Shown one piece after another: positions 18,150-27,719 of a stretch of DNA of 64,000 bases (its first letter is position 1; each line of letters begins with the position of its first letter). Source of the stretch: Methylocaldum sp002005105 (GTDB lineage: Bacteria > Pseudomonadota > Gammaproteobacteria > Methylococcales > Methylococcaceae). Where the stretch lies: positions 2,480,001 to 2,544,000 of the forward strand of contig NZ_CP194902.1 of NCBI RefSeq assembly GCF_051027545.1, read 5' to 3'. The notes below the pieces were generated by a model. The model was given only the letters and a program-made list of their open reading frames with translations, ran no database searches and had not been told where the DNA came from. Position numbers and translations under genes: made by a program.

Positions 18150-19898
18150 TTAGTCTTGTGATTCGGGTGAAGTGCTTTGATCAGTCTCTATGCCTGAATT
18201 TCTATTGCCATTGCCTTTGCCGGCATTCAATGCGGCGAGCTGCTGGTAATAACCGAGGGCGAACAGGCTTTGATTTTCCAAGGTCAAGGTGCCTGGAATT
18301 TGGTCGCGAATCCGGCTCATTACGTCGGCGATCTGGTTTTCGTACCACCACGCCAAGCCTCCCTCCAGCTTGCTTAAATGATTTTTGGCGTTCGCGGCCA
18401 ATCGTCCCAATACCAGTCCCGGCGTTTGGCTGGCGGCCGTGTAGTAGCGTTGCACGACACCGGCGCCGACATCGCCCAGAGCGGCTCGTTGCAGTCTAGC
18501 GAAGACGGCCAGCAAACGGCCGCAGTGATAGGCGGAGTTTGGATGTTCCGGATTCAAATATGCGCTCATGGCTCGATCTCCTTGTCGGATGTGAAAGGCT
18601 TTCAAGAGACCCATGCGGGGATGGGATGCGAGGTTGTGGTTGATGACGTCGATGCGGGCGCGCAGAACCGCTTGCGCCAAAGCGAAGGTTGGAATCGGCG
18701 CGCCGGTTATCGCCGCTCGCCAAAGCTGTTGGAGCCAGGGCGAAGGTAAATCCTTGAGATCGCGGACCAAGCTTCCGGCTACAGCGAGAAACTTGGGCGA
18801 TTTGGCCACGCTTTTGCCATCGCGGGTAACGATGGCCAAGTCATCGAACCAATTACCAACACACTCAGTAAGCTCCTCGAAACAGCCCTGCATTACGTCC
18901 CGCACCATGACTCTGCCGGCTTGGCCGGATAGCATCAGGGCGACATAACGATTGTTGGCAAGGTCGGGGCGCTTGCCCTCGCGGATGGCTTCTAGCAGAT
19001 CGCGGGCCAGGGCTTCGGCGCCTGCGGCGGTCAGTTCCGGTGCTTCGGTTATCCAGCTGAGCGGATTCTCTTCATCAGGTAGTTCGGGAGTCTCGGTGTA
19101 CCAATAGACGGCAAGAGTGTTGGCGAGTTTGACGCTCTTTTTGGCGATGAGCTGTTTGAGGGTTTCCGTGTAGGCCGTTGCGATTTCCTCGGACATGGCG
19201 GCGTTGGCCGATTGATCCAGTCCGTAGGATTGAAATGCGGCTTTGTCGAAACCCACCAGGACGTCACCGGCAGGGAGACCCCCTACGCTTGCCAAGCCGC
19301 TGATTTTGGGATGAGTAGGGGCTGGCTCGATCAGTTCCCCGGTAACGAGACAGCGCATCGGCGATGCTTTTCTACCTTTTGCGGTTCGTAGGCCCGAGCG
19401 GAATGTCCGCCACCAGTTCCGCCATTCGTCTCGTTCTAAGGGAGTGATGGAGTCGATACGCAGCGTTGCGGTTTCGGTGAACTTGGCTTTAGCTCCGCGC
19501 AGTTCTTCCCGAATTGCTGCCAGCGCCTCGGGATTTTCTAGAAGGCTCGCCGCAACAGTCAAATACGGCGCATGCTCCGCGGCCTGCTTAAGTAGATGAA
19601 TGAAATACGCGTGCTTTGCTTCGAACTTGGCTTTCTCTTTTTCGTCGGCTTTCGGATCAAGATACAGAGCGACAGTAGGGAGTCCTTCGATCAGGAAATG
19701 ACTGCGTACCTCACCGCCGCCGACCAATTCGGGTTGGGTCAGATTCGGGCAGGAAGAAAATGTACGGCCTCTGCCTTCGCCTAAAGAGACCAGCCCGGTA
19801 AATTGCCCTTCGCTCGTGCAGGTAATCAGCCATTTGACGGTCTTTTCGGAAAAGCCTGGCTCGGAGTTACCGGCTTGCTTAAGAACCGAATCAAGCAT
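18150..19898 (-). CDS. cas8c: Cas8c (Csd1), Cascade large subunit
   Basis: Cas8c recognises the PAM and starts DNA unwinding in the type I-C effector. The 582 residues match the expected length. Recognisable parts are the GRTFSSCPNLTQPELVGGG region (residues 43-61) and the C-terminal RLAANAKNHLSKLEGGLAWWY segment. The latter region also encodes a small Cas11-like subunit in other I-C systems, produced from an internal start, which I cannot confirm here. The start overlaps the cas5c stop by 8 bp. Confidence 0.94.
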   Translation of the reverse strand: MLDSVLKQAGNSEPGFSEKTVKWLITCTSEGQFTGLVSLGEGRGRTFSSCPNLTQPELVGGGEVRSHFLIEGLPTVALYLDPKADEKEKAKFEAKHAYFIHLLKQAAEHAPYLTVAASLLENPEALAAIREELRGAKAKFTETATLRIDSITPLERDEWRNWWRTFRSGLRTAKGRKASPMRCLVTGELIEPAPTHPKISGLASVGGLPAGDVLVGFDKAAFQSYGLDQSANAAMSEEIATAYTETLKQLIAKKSVKLANTLAVYWYTETPELPDEENPLSWITEAPELTAAGAEALARDLLEAIREGKRPDLANNRYVALMLSGQAGRVMVRDVMQGCFEELTECVGNWFDDLAIVTRDGKSVAKSPKFLAVAGSLVRDLKDLPSPWLQQLWRAAITGAPIPTFALAQAVLRARIDVINHNLASHPRMGLLKAFHIRQGDRAMSAYLNPEHPNSAYHCGRLLAVFARLQRAALGDVGAGVVQRYYTAASQTPGLVLGRLAANAKNHLSKLEGGLAWWYENQIADVMSRIRDQIPGTLTLENQSLFALGYYQQLAALNAGKGNGNRNSGIETDQSTSPESQD

Positions 19899-20628
19899 GT
19901 CCGGCTTCCTCGTTCTTACGGACTTCGGAACTGTTATAGGGCGGAATTTCGATCACTCCGCGTGACATTCGAGCGTGGAATACGCTGATGGAGGGTTTTC
20001 CGAAAGAATCGTTGGCAAGATTCAAGTCGAATACGTCATACAGCATCCAACCCAAATCCAAATCGAGGCCGATTGCTGGTTTCCGCGGAGAGGTCTCGTC
20101 GACGGGTTCGAAATAAGCCGGGAATTCGCGGCAGCCGAAATAGGGCTGGTAAAAGCATTTGCCGGTTCGTGCACGGCGGGCGAATTGTTCGTCGAGTTCG
20201 CGAATGTCGTGGGTTTCGTGTCGTAACCGAATATGGGCGTGAATCCGGTAGCGCACGTCTTGAAGCGCCATGGTTTGCCTTTGTGTGCGCCCTTTCTGAT
20301 CGGTGCCGAGGGAGTCCCGATCGCCGTCCGCCCACAATGGTTCGGGTTCCTCTCTTCGTTCCATCCATGCCCACAGCGTGCGTTCGCTGGGAGCTTTGTC
20401 TTTTACTTCATTGCGGCGCAGAGCGACGTATTTCGGAAATGCCAAAACTTCTACCCGCTCTATTTGCCAGTAGAACCCGTAACTCCGTTTGAAATAAATC
20501 GCGTCGAAGATGCCGCGGGCGGCGGACGGCGTAATGACGGGGTAACTGAAGCGCTCGACCTTCATTTCCGGCCTGGTGAAGCAAGCGAAATCGCCCCACA
20601 CTTCCAAGCAGTGCGTTTGTCCACGCAT
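19891..20628 (-). CDS. cas5: Cas5c (Cas5d), crRNA-processing Cascade subunit
   Basis: In type I-C systems, which lack cas6, Cas5c cuts the pre-crRNA at the repeat hairpin and stays on the 5' handle. The protein has 245 residues from the ATG at 20628. I chose this start because a GGGGGA site precedes it and the family N-terminus (CLEVWGDFACFTRPEMKVER) follows. TTG at 20664 and ATG at 20649 are alternatives. YPVITPSAARGIFDAIYFK is the typical glycine-serine region. No cas6 is present, consistent with this role. Confidence 0.94.
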   Translation of the reverse strand: MRGQTHCLEVWGDFACFTRPEMKVERFSYPVITPSAARGIFDAIYFKRSYGFYWQIERVEVLAFPKYVALRRNEVKDKAPSERTLWAWMERREEPEPLWADGDRDSLGTDQKGRTQRQTMALQDVRYRIHAHIRLRHETHDIRELDEQFARRARTGKCFYQPYFGCREFPAYFEPVDETSPRKPAIGLDLDLGWMLYDVFDLNLANDSFGKPSISVFHARMSRGVIEIPPYNSSEVRKNEEAGHA

Positions 20629-20728
20629 GAGTAATCCCCCCTTTGTCATAATTCGAACGAGCAATGCACTCGATCAATTGTAGTAGTGAGTCTTATTCGG
20701 CGGCTGATGACTGATTTAATCGCATGGT

Positions 20729-23026
20729 TCATGCAATCCACAAATTCAAGCTTTCCGGCGGCATGAAACCCAATTGCGGATGATAGTGCTCGGATTTCGC
20801 GGCGATATACCATTCTTCTTGTCGCCCCCGTCGCCCTTTTTTCAGAGTCTGAACTTCCAACAGACTGTCCCATACCGGGCTACCAGATTCGGGGCGAAAC
20901 AGGCTGACAGCGAGCGGTCGTGCCTTTCTGATGAACTCTCCGGTTAATCCGGTTTCTTCCGCCATCCGGAGGAGTTCTTCGAACAAGGCCATTTCTCCCT
21001 GGTAGGGCACTATTACGTTAATGGCATCCTGTTCGATCAGGCGGTAAGTGCGAGCAACATCCGGAAAGGAGCCTTCCCGGACATATTGGAGGAGTTCCTC
21101 CGTTTTTTTCGAAGCCTCCGGTTTTCCGATGTCGTAAAGCTCCCGATAGTAGGCCGTGATGAAATCGGGGTTATCCAATGTCATGCCTTCCGGCCCGAAC
21201 CGCTGTAACAGCATCTTGGTGATTTGCGCAGCTTGGCGGTAACCGCCCGGTGGATAGTTTTCGTCTTCGGGCATGAATATCCGCAGCTCTCCCAAATCGA
21301 CGAGTCTTCCCTCTCGGTTGCAACGGCCTTCAGCTTGGATGATAGCTTCGAGCGGGCCATAAGCGCGAAAAACCGATGGGAAGTCCAGGTCCACACCGGC
21401 TTCCACGCATTGGGTGGCGATCAGGCGTACTGGTTTATCCGTGGCAAGCCGTTCACGGATATCCGCCAACAACACTTGCCGGTGCGCAGGGCAAAGATTT
21501 GTGGAAAGGTGAAAGGTATTCGGATCGTCGAACTCTTCCCAAAGCTTACGCGCGTGACGCTTGAGATTGACGATGCACAGGATTTGCTGTTTTTCACGGA
21601 TTTGCTCGGCCAATTCCGGCCAAACTACGGGCTGGCTTGGATCAGCCCATATTCTTTTAACTCGCTGCATCGGTGTAAATAGGCGCTCCGGTGCCGGAAC
21701 GACTTTTTGAGGCTGCCAGTCCGCTGGCGCATGCGTTCGAACATGGGCGTGCAAATGCTCGAACGCCGGCTGCGTTGCCGTCGCGAACACGACGCTGCTC
21801 TTATGGGCGTGAGCCAAGTGAGTAAGCGTCGCCAGCGTCGGTACTGCCAGCGGCGCGGGCAGCGTTTGGACCTCGTCAAACAGAATCACGGACCGGGGCA
21901 GGCGGTGAAGCTTGCGGCAGGCGGACGGCCGGTTCGAAAACAATGATTCCAACATCTGCACGCTGGTCGTAACGATGATCGGCGCATCCCAGTTCTCCGA
22001 GAGTTGTCGCCGTCGGCGTTCGTCGGAGTCACCAAATTCCCCCTCCGCATCGGACCCGCACTCTTCCTTCCCCAAACCGGCCAGCGAGTGATGTTCCAAG
22101 ACATAGTCGGTACCGAAGTGCGGTTCGAACAGACTTCGGTAAATGGCAGCCGTCTGTTCGATGATCGAGAGATACGGGATGACGACGACCACCCGTCGTA
22201 ATTCGTATTTCGCAGCATGCGCCAGGGCGAAGGCGAGCATGGCGAGGGTTTTTCCGCTGCCGGTCGGTGCCGTCAGTGTGAATAGCCCCGGCGGATGTTC
22301 CGCGGCGCTCAGGCAGTCGTCGCGCAGCCATTGTCGGACTTTTGCCACTCCGGGATCGGCCTTCGAACTGCGGCCGAGTTTGTCGATATGGGCCAGCAGA
22401 ATTTCCAGCGCATCGCTAGCTTGCAACTTCGGCCCGTCCGGCCGGTGGCGCTTGCCGTCCGGTCCGCCTTGGAAATGTGCTTCGGTGTCGAGGAAATCGG
22501 CATCGACCAGGGCGGAGAACAGCAGGCGAATGTCGAGCATAAGATCGAAGCCCGATCTGATTTCCGTTCCACAGACAGTTTTCTCGGGCTTTGCCGGAGT
22601 CAGACCGTCGGCGAGGAGGCGTGATTTGAGGGTTGCCAGATCCGTTTCACTCAAACTGAGTTGTTGGGGATGGCTTTGAACGAGCTTGGTCGGGTTTAGT
22701 TTCGCCAACTCGGACCCGCGCAAGTATTGCAGGCCAATGTGATGACCTTGAATCGCCAGCGCCGCAGCGACGGCTTGATAGTCCTTTTGTAGCGCCAGCC
22801 AAGCACCTATCGACCAGTGATCCAGTCCATGGTCCTTTCCTTCAAGCCGTGCCTGAAACCGATCGCCATATTTCCCGAGGTCGTGCAAGAGCCCGGCAAG
22901 GCCGGCTTCGTCCGCGAAGCTGGAAGCTTCCGCGAATTTTCCTGCGAGTTTCGAAACGTCCCGCAAATGCTCTGCTAGTGGATGCTTGGATCCGGCCTTG
23001 TTATCGCTGTGTGCATAGTAGATCAC
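20729..23026 (-). CDS. cas3: Cas3, HD nuclease-helicase
   Basis: Cas3 is recruited by target-bound Cascade and unwinds and degrades the invading DNA. The protein has about 765 residues. The N-terminal HD nuclease shows KHPLAEHL, LLHDLGKYGDRFQ (His48-Asp49) and QGHHIG. The helicase shows the Walker A TAPTGSGKT, the box II ILFDEVQTLP, FATATQPAF, and later CVEAGVDLDFPSVFRAYGPLEAIIQAEGRCNR. I prefer GTG at 23026 because GGAGG lies just upstream and MIYYAHSD matches the family start. ATG at 23041 is the alternative. It heads the cas operon. The cas3-cas5c gap is 100 bp. Confidence 0.95.
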   Translation of the reverse strand: MIYYAHSDNKAGSKHPLAEHLRDVSKLAGKFAEASSFADEAGLAGLLHDLGKYGDRFQARLEGKDHGLDHWSIGAWLALQKDYQAVAAALAIQGHHIGLQYLRGSELAKLNPTKLVQSHPQQLSLSETDLATLKSRLLADGLTPAKPEKTVCGTEIRSGFDLMLDIRLLFSALVDADFLDTEAHFQGGPDGKRHRPDGPKLQASDALEILLAHIDKLGRSSKADPGVAKVRQWLRDDCLSAAEHPPGLFTLTAPTGSGKTLAMLAFALAHAAKYELRRVVVVIPYLSIIEQTAAIYRSLFEPHFGTDYVLEHHSLAGLGKEECGSDAEGEFGDSDERRRRQLSENWDAPIIVTTSVQMLESLFSNRPSACRKLHRLPRSVILFDEVQTLPAPLAVPTLATLTHLAHAHKSSVVFATATQPAFEHLHAHVRTHAPADWQPQKVVPAPERLFTPMQRVKRIWADPSQPVVWPELAEQIREKQQILCIVNLKRHARKLWEEFDDPNTFHLSTNLCPAHRQVLLADIRERLATDKPVRLIATQCVEAGVDLDFPSVFRAYGPLEAIIQAEGRCNREGRLVDLGELRIFMPEDENYPPGGYRQAAQITKMLLQRFGPEGMTLDNPDFITAYYRELYDIGKPEASKKTEELLQYVREGSFPDVARTYRLIEQDAINVIVPYQGEMALFEELLRMAEETGLTGEFIRKARPLAVSLFRPESGSPVWDSLLEVQTLKKGRRGRQEEWYIAAKSEHYHPQLGFMPPESLNLWIA

Positions 23027-23103
23027 CGCACCTCCATACATTTACATGGACTCCAATAAGGGATTTGGGCCTTTTACATCGTCTTCGGGCAATGTGATTT
23101 CCT

Positions 23104-23526
23104 TCAGCCCGCCAAACCGAAAACTTTGAGATAACCTTCCCGCGCATACTCGGCGATCTTCTCGTCGGCGGTCATCAGATGCAGCCCCTTGACTCGCGCA
23201 ATAGCGATAAGAAAACGATCAGCGGGATCGCCGTGGATCGATCCGGGAAGCTGGGTGCTTTCCACCGCGCTTTCGGCATCCAGAGGCAGTGATCGAAGCC
23301 CCGGTAGAGCCGTTGCGTGCTCGACCCAAACATTGAACGCCGCCGAGAGCGTAAGTCTGCGTTTGTTCTGCAACATGCCGATTTCCCAAATGGAAATCGT
23401 GGAAACGAATAGTCTCGACTGTCGGCGCATGGCTTCGATATGTGCGACCGCATCCGCCGGCAAGCGCTCGGAATTGCCTTCCGCGTACCAAAGCCACGCG
23501 TGGGTATCCAGCAACAGTCCGTTCAT
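23104..23526 (-). CDS. vapC: VapC-type PIN-domain toxin
   Basis: PIN-domain toxins are metal-dependent ribonucleases. The 140 residues start LLLDTHAWLWYA (Asp7 as first acidic ligand), continue with FVSTISIWEIGML (Glu48), and end with the DPADRFLIAIARVKGLHLMTADEKI block that supplies the last acidic residues. The start overlaps the antitoxin stop as ATGA. The gene is 77 bp upstream of cas3 on the same strand, so read-through from the toxin-antitoxin promoter into cas genes is possible. Confidence 0.9.
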   Translation of the reverse strand: MNGLLLDTHAWLWYAEGNSERLPADAVAHIEAMRRQSRLFVSTISIWEIGMLQNKRRLTLSAAFNVWVEHATALPGLRSLPLDAESAVESTQLPGSIHGDPADRFLIAIARVKGLHLMTADEKIAEYAREGYLKVFGLAG

Positions 23527-23819
23527 TTATTTGCCCGGCATCCATCGTTGGGTTGTCCACCCGGCGCGAGATCACGGTAGAGATCATCCTCGTCGCCCGT
23601 TAACGCGCTCCAGGGTTCGTCGATAGGGGAAACGACATCGCCCAGAACGGTGACCGTGCCTTTCATGTAACCGAATTGGGTTTCCGACGGTTCTTCGATC
23701 GGTACCAGTTTGGCAATCGGTTTGCCTCGCTTGGTGATGACGACGGGCTCATGGGTTTTGCTGACCTCGTCCATCAGTTTCAAACATTTGGCTTTGAATT
23801 CCGCTGCGGTGATTTCCAT
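23523..23819 (-). CDS. Phd/YefM-type antitoxin
   Basis: This 98-residue protein begins MEITAAEFKAKCLKLMDEV, the DNA-binding fold of the Phd/YefM family, followed by PVVITKRGKPIAKLVPI. The C-terminal half (about 45-98) is acidic and would bind and block the toxin. The stop overlaps the toxin start by 4 bp. A palindrome 12-48 bp upstream (23831-23867) is a good candidate autoregulatory site. Confidence 0.9.
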   Translation of the reverse strand: MEITAAEFKAKCLKLMDEVSKTHEPVVITKRGKPIAKLVPIEEPSETQFGYMKGTVTVLGDVVSPIDEPWSALTGDEDDLYRDLAPGGQPNDGCRANK

Positions 23820-23830
23820 GATTGATACCT

Positions 23831-23867
23831 CGATACTATATGACCAGTTAATATGGTCATTGTATCG
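23831..23867 (-). promoter_or_regulatory. candidate operator of the toxin-antitoxin operon
   Basis: CGATAC (23831-23836) and ATGACC (23840-23845) face GGTCAT (23855-23860) and GTATCG (23862-23867), giving an almost perfect nested palindrome with an AT-rich centre. It lies immediately upstream of the antitoxin start, where Phd-type proteins usually bind their own promoters. Confidence 0.55.
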
Positions 23868-23910
23868 AATTCTCGGCTTGGTATTTATCGTGCCGTTCCG
23901 TGCTTGTTTC

Positions 23911-24102
23911 TTAGTTCAAGCTGCTGAGTTTGATACCGCGTCGGATGTACGTCGGAATATCGTAGTTGACGCGCGCCGAAGCATCCGGCGTTTGGCGGGA
24001 TAACGGGCTCGGCTGTAAAGGACAGGCGGGATGGCTGGTGGCGGAGCTTGCAGAAGCCCGAGCGTTCCGGATTTTGCGGATGGAAGAGAAGACGTTGAAC
24101 AT
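23911..24102 (-). CDS. small ORF of unknown function with a hairpin-masked ribosome binding site
   Basis: The ORF encodes 63 residues from an ATG at 24102. A GGAGA site lies about 7 bp upstream, but it sits inside a perfect 9 bp stem (24107-24115 with 24129-24137). The protein is basic and rich in Ser, Ala and Pro in the middle. It ends with NYDIPTYIRRGIKL, which resembles the conserved C-terminal peptide of FtsZ (DIPxFLRxQ). I recognise no family. It lies between the WYL regulator and the antitoxin on the same strand. Coding status rests only on the RBS, the motif and the lack of another gene here. Confidence 0.4.
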   Translation of the reverse strand: MFNVFSSIRKIRNARASASSATSHPACPLQPSPLSRQTPDASARVNYDIPTYIRRGIKLSSLN

Positions 24103-24106
24103 GATC

Positions 24107-24137
24107 GTATCTCCGATGGGTGTAACGACGGAGATAC
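24107..24137 (-). promoter_or_regulatory. hairpin sequestering a Shine-Dalgarno sequence
   Basis: On the minus strand GTATCTCCG (24137-24129) pairs perfectly with CGGAGATAC (24115-24107) around a 13-base loop. The second arm contains the GGAGA ribosome binding site of the small ORF starting at 24102. This is the arrangement of an RNA switch, such as a thermometer or a protein- or antisense-controlled leader. Function is inferred from structure only. Confidence 0.45.
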
Positions 24138-24192
24138 TCTACGACAGGTAGTCGCTCAGGGCGTGAGCCACTAACTCTATCGGTAAAAATTT

Positions 24193-25161
24193 TTATTCGT
24201 AGCGGGCCGCCATTGCCCGAACCGTTTCTTGCAGTTTGCTCCTGAGCGATTCGGGAGCGAGGATTTCGACGTCCGCGCCATGCTTGAGGATGTCCATGAT
24301 CAGTTCGCGGTCGTCGGCGTAGGGGATTTCGAGGGTGTAACTGCCGTCCGGCTCGAACCGGGTCTTTTGCTTGGGATGCCAGATTTCATGGCTGACCCAG
24401 CGCGCGCGTTCGGGCGTAAAACGCAATTCCGCCCAGTGGATTTCGGCGCCGGAGAAGATGCCGTAACCGGATGCCAGTTCTCGATCCAGCTCTTCGTCCG
24501 GGATGTCTACGGCGGGTTCGTTGAGCGCCGATGCGGAGCGGAGCGCATCCACGGCGAAGCTTCGGATCGCTTCACGGAGATGGCACCAGGCGTCCAAATA
24601 CCAGTTTTCGCGGTAGTGGATCAGGCGCTGCGGCGACACCGTGCGTTCGGATGTTTCATCGGTGCTGCGGTTGTAATGGACAATTCGCAGCCGGCGGCGT
24701 CTGAGCAGAGCCGTCGCAACCACTTCGAAATGCTGTAGATCCACCGTTCGCCGTGCGACATGGAACACCCGGACCCGTTTTTCGACTTCCTGCCACTCGT
24801 GATCGCCGGCGCCGAGCAGGGCATTGAGGCGAGCGAGCAGCGGCTGGATATGCGGTTCGAGCAGTCCGGGCTGAAGGTCTGCGAGCAGTTGGCGCATGGT
24901 GAGAAGAGCGTGAATTTCCGAGGCGTTGAACCAAAGGCCGGGCAGCTCGTAGGCCGCATCGCCGCCATGGGGCCCGAAGCGGTAGCCGCGGGTTTTTCGG
25001 TCCCAAACGATCGGCGCGTTGAATCGACTACGCATATATTCGATATCACGCTTGAAAGTGGCTGCCGATATACCCAATTCTTCAAGAAACGCCTTTTGAG
25101 AGACGTTTTCCCGGTCGCGGATCAGTTGATCGATTTTGTAGAAGCGTTCGGTGCGGTCCAT
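24193..25161 (-). CDS. WYL-domain transcriptional regulator
   Basis: This protein has an N-terminal winged helix-turn-helix (about residues 1-70; SQKAFLEELGISAATFKRDIEYMR) and a WYL ligand-sensing domain (about 130-230), including RLIHYRENWYLDAWCHLREAIRSFAVD. A WCX-like C-terminal part follows, ending at residue 322. I start it at ATG 25161 (MDRTERFYKI). A GTG at 25188 would add nine residues. WYL regulators often control defence operons (CapW, BrxR, some CRISPR loci) and bind nucleic acid or nucleotide ligands. It is divergent from groES and on the same strand as the toxin-antitoxin and cas genes. Confidence 0.88.
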   Translation of the reverse strand: MDRTERFYKIDQLIRDRENVSQKAFLEELGISAATFKRDIEYMRSRFNAPIVWDRKTRGYRFGPHGGDAAYELPGLWFNASEIHALLTMRQLLADLQPGLLEPHIQPLLARLNALLGAGDHEWQEVEKRVRVFHVARRTVDLQHFEVVATALLRRRRLRIVHYNRSTDETSERTVSPQRLIHYRENWYLDAWCHLREAIRSFAVDALRSASALNEPAVDIPDEELDRELASGYGIFSGAEIHWAELRFTPERARWVSHEIWHPKQKTRFEPDGSYTLEIPYADDRELIMDILKHGADVEILAPESLRSKLQETVRAMAARYE

Positions 25162-25254
25162 GTTCTTTTCTCGAAGCTGGTTGCGCACGAATCTTAACCC
25201 AGGAAAAACGCGGATTCGCGCAGCTCTTCCACATGTGGTGGGGGAGCGTTGATC

Positions 25255-25282
25255 TTGACATGAAATATTCGACGGCTATGAT
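25255..25282 (+). promoter_or_regulatory. sigma70-type promoter of groESL
   Basis: A perfect -35 TTGACA (25255-25260) is separated by 16 bp from -10 TATGAT (25277-25282). The last base of the -10 is the first base of the CIRCE operator, so a bound repressor would block initiation. Confidence 0.75.
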
Positions 25283-25308
25283 TAGCACTCGTTTTAGTCG
25301 AGTGCTAA
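25282..25308 (+). promoter_or_regulatory. CIRCE operator (HrcA binding site)
   Basis: TTAGCACTC-N9-GAGTGCTAA is an exact match to the CIRCE consensus. HrcA binds CIRCE at normal temperature and releases it on heat shock when GroEL is occupied. hrcA itself is not in the window. Confidence 0.95.
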
Positions 25309-25372
25309 CAAAGCTAGGGTCTGGTCGACCGCTCGTCAGTCAATACATCATCAGTAGGAACAGGAGAGTATG

Positions 25373-25663
25373 ATGAAAATTCGTCCTTTGAATGACCGTG
25401 TTATCGTGAGGCGCCTCGAAGAGGAGCGGACTTCGCCGGGCGGAATCGTGATTCCGGATACGGCTGCGGAAAAACCGATGCGCGGTGAAGTTCTTGCGGT
25501 GGGTAACGGCAAGACTCTGGATAACGGGCAAGTGCGCGCGCTGCAAGTCAAAGCGGGCGACAAGGTGCTGTTCGGCAAATATTCCGGCACCGAGGTGAAA
25601 CTCGATGGCGAGGATATCCTTGTCATGCGCGAAGACGACATCATGGCTGTGCTCGAAGACTGA
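25373..25663 (+). CDS. groES: GroES co-chaperonin
   Basis: GroES forms the heptameric lid of the GroEL folding chamber. The 96 residues contain MKIRPLNDRVIV at the N-terminus, the mobile loop (EERTSPGGIVIPD, about 16-28), KVLFGKYSGTEVKLDGEDILVMREDDIMAVLE at the end. Two ATG codons are adjacent. I use 25373 because AGGAG at 25362-25366 is then 6 bp away. Transcription is from the TTGACA/TATGAT promoter under CIRCE control. groEL follows after 42 bp. Confidence 0.97.
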   Translation: MKIRPLNDRVIVRRLEEERTSPGGIVIPDTAAEKPMRGEVLAVGNGKTLDNGQVRALQVKAGDKVLFGKYSGTEVKLDGEDILVMREDDIMAVLED

Positions 25664-25705
25664 GCACGCCCGGAATTCAACATCAACCAACGAAGGTAAA
25701 TCGTA

Positions 25706-27343
<1,638 letters not shown>

Positions 27344-27369
27344 TCGCCGACCGATCATTTAAGTGTAAA

Positions 27370-27400
27370 AAAGCCCCATCTTCGGATGGGGCTTTTTTTT
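27370..27400 (+). terminator. intrinsic terminator of groESL
   Basis: AAGCCCCATC (27371-27380) pairs with GATGGGGCTT (27385-27394) around a TTCG tetraloop and is followed by a run of T residues to 27400. Confidence 0.93.
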
Positions 27401-27719
27401 GAAGCATTTTCAGCTTTGGGCCCGTGTCCTTGGCATCGCTGTCCAAAGCTACATGGATAAACCCGCGGAAATGCTTATTCCGGCTTACAGCGCTGCACGA
27501 CTTGTAAGTCGAAAATCCTTTTTCTACGCAATGGGTTTGTCGCTATGGATTGCCGACCTAAGGACCGGTGCGCCAAGTAAATCGGGGATTCTTATCAATC
27601 GCAAATGATCGTTGCGGAAGGCCGAGAAAGCCTGATCCTGGATGAACAGGTCGCTACTTTCCCGACCATATCATGACTCACATGAGACGCCGCACGGCAG
27701 CATGTGAGTGGTGCTTGGC
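27401..27719. other. intergenic region between groEL and the desaturase
   Basis: About 320 bp lie between these converging genes. It holds a degenerate copy of the REP-like element (GTAAGTCG near 27502 and GGATTGCCGACCTAA near 27546-27560). It also has a 9 bp inverted repeat, ACTCACATG (27676-27684) and CATGTGAGT (27701-27709), just past the desaturase stop, which could form a hairpin but lacks a T-run. A 69-codon plus-strand ORF overlaps the groEL terminator and is not convincing. Confidence 0.5.

Noticed and set aside
24107..24137. GGAGATAC in the small-ORF hairpin as a decayed CRISPR repeat
   Set aside because: Only 8 bases match the end of the repeat, and the CTCCCGGCT stem and the GTTTCAATCC end are absent.
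23104..25161. The toxin-antitoxin and WYL genes as part of a prophage or integrative element
   Set aside because: No integrase, attachment-site duplication, structural phage gene or transposase is visible around them.
27399..27608. 69-codon plus-strand ORF after groEL
   Set aside because: It begins inside the T-run of the groESL terminator, includes a degenerate REP element and has no ribosome binding site.
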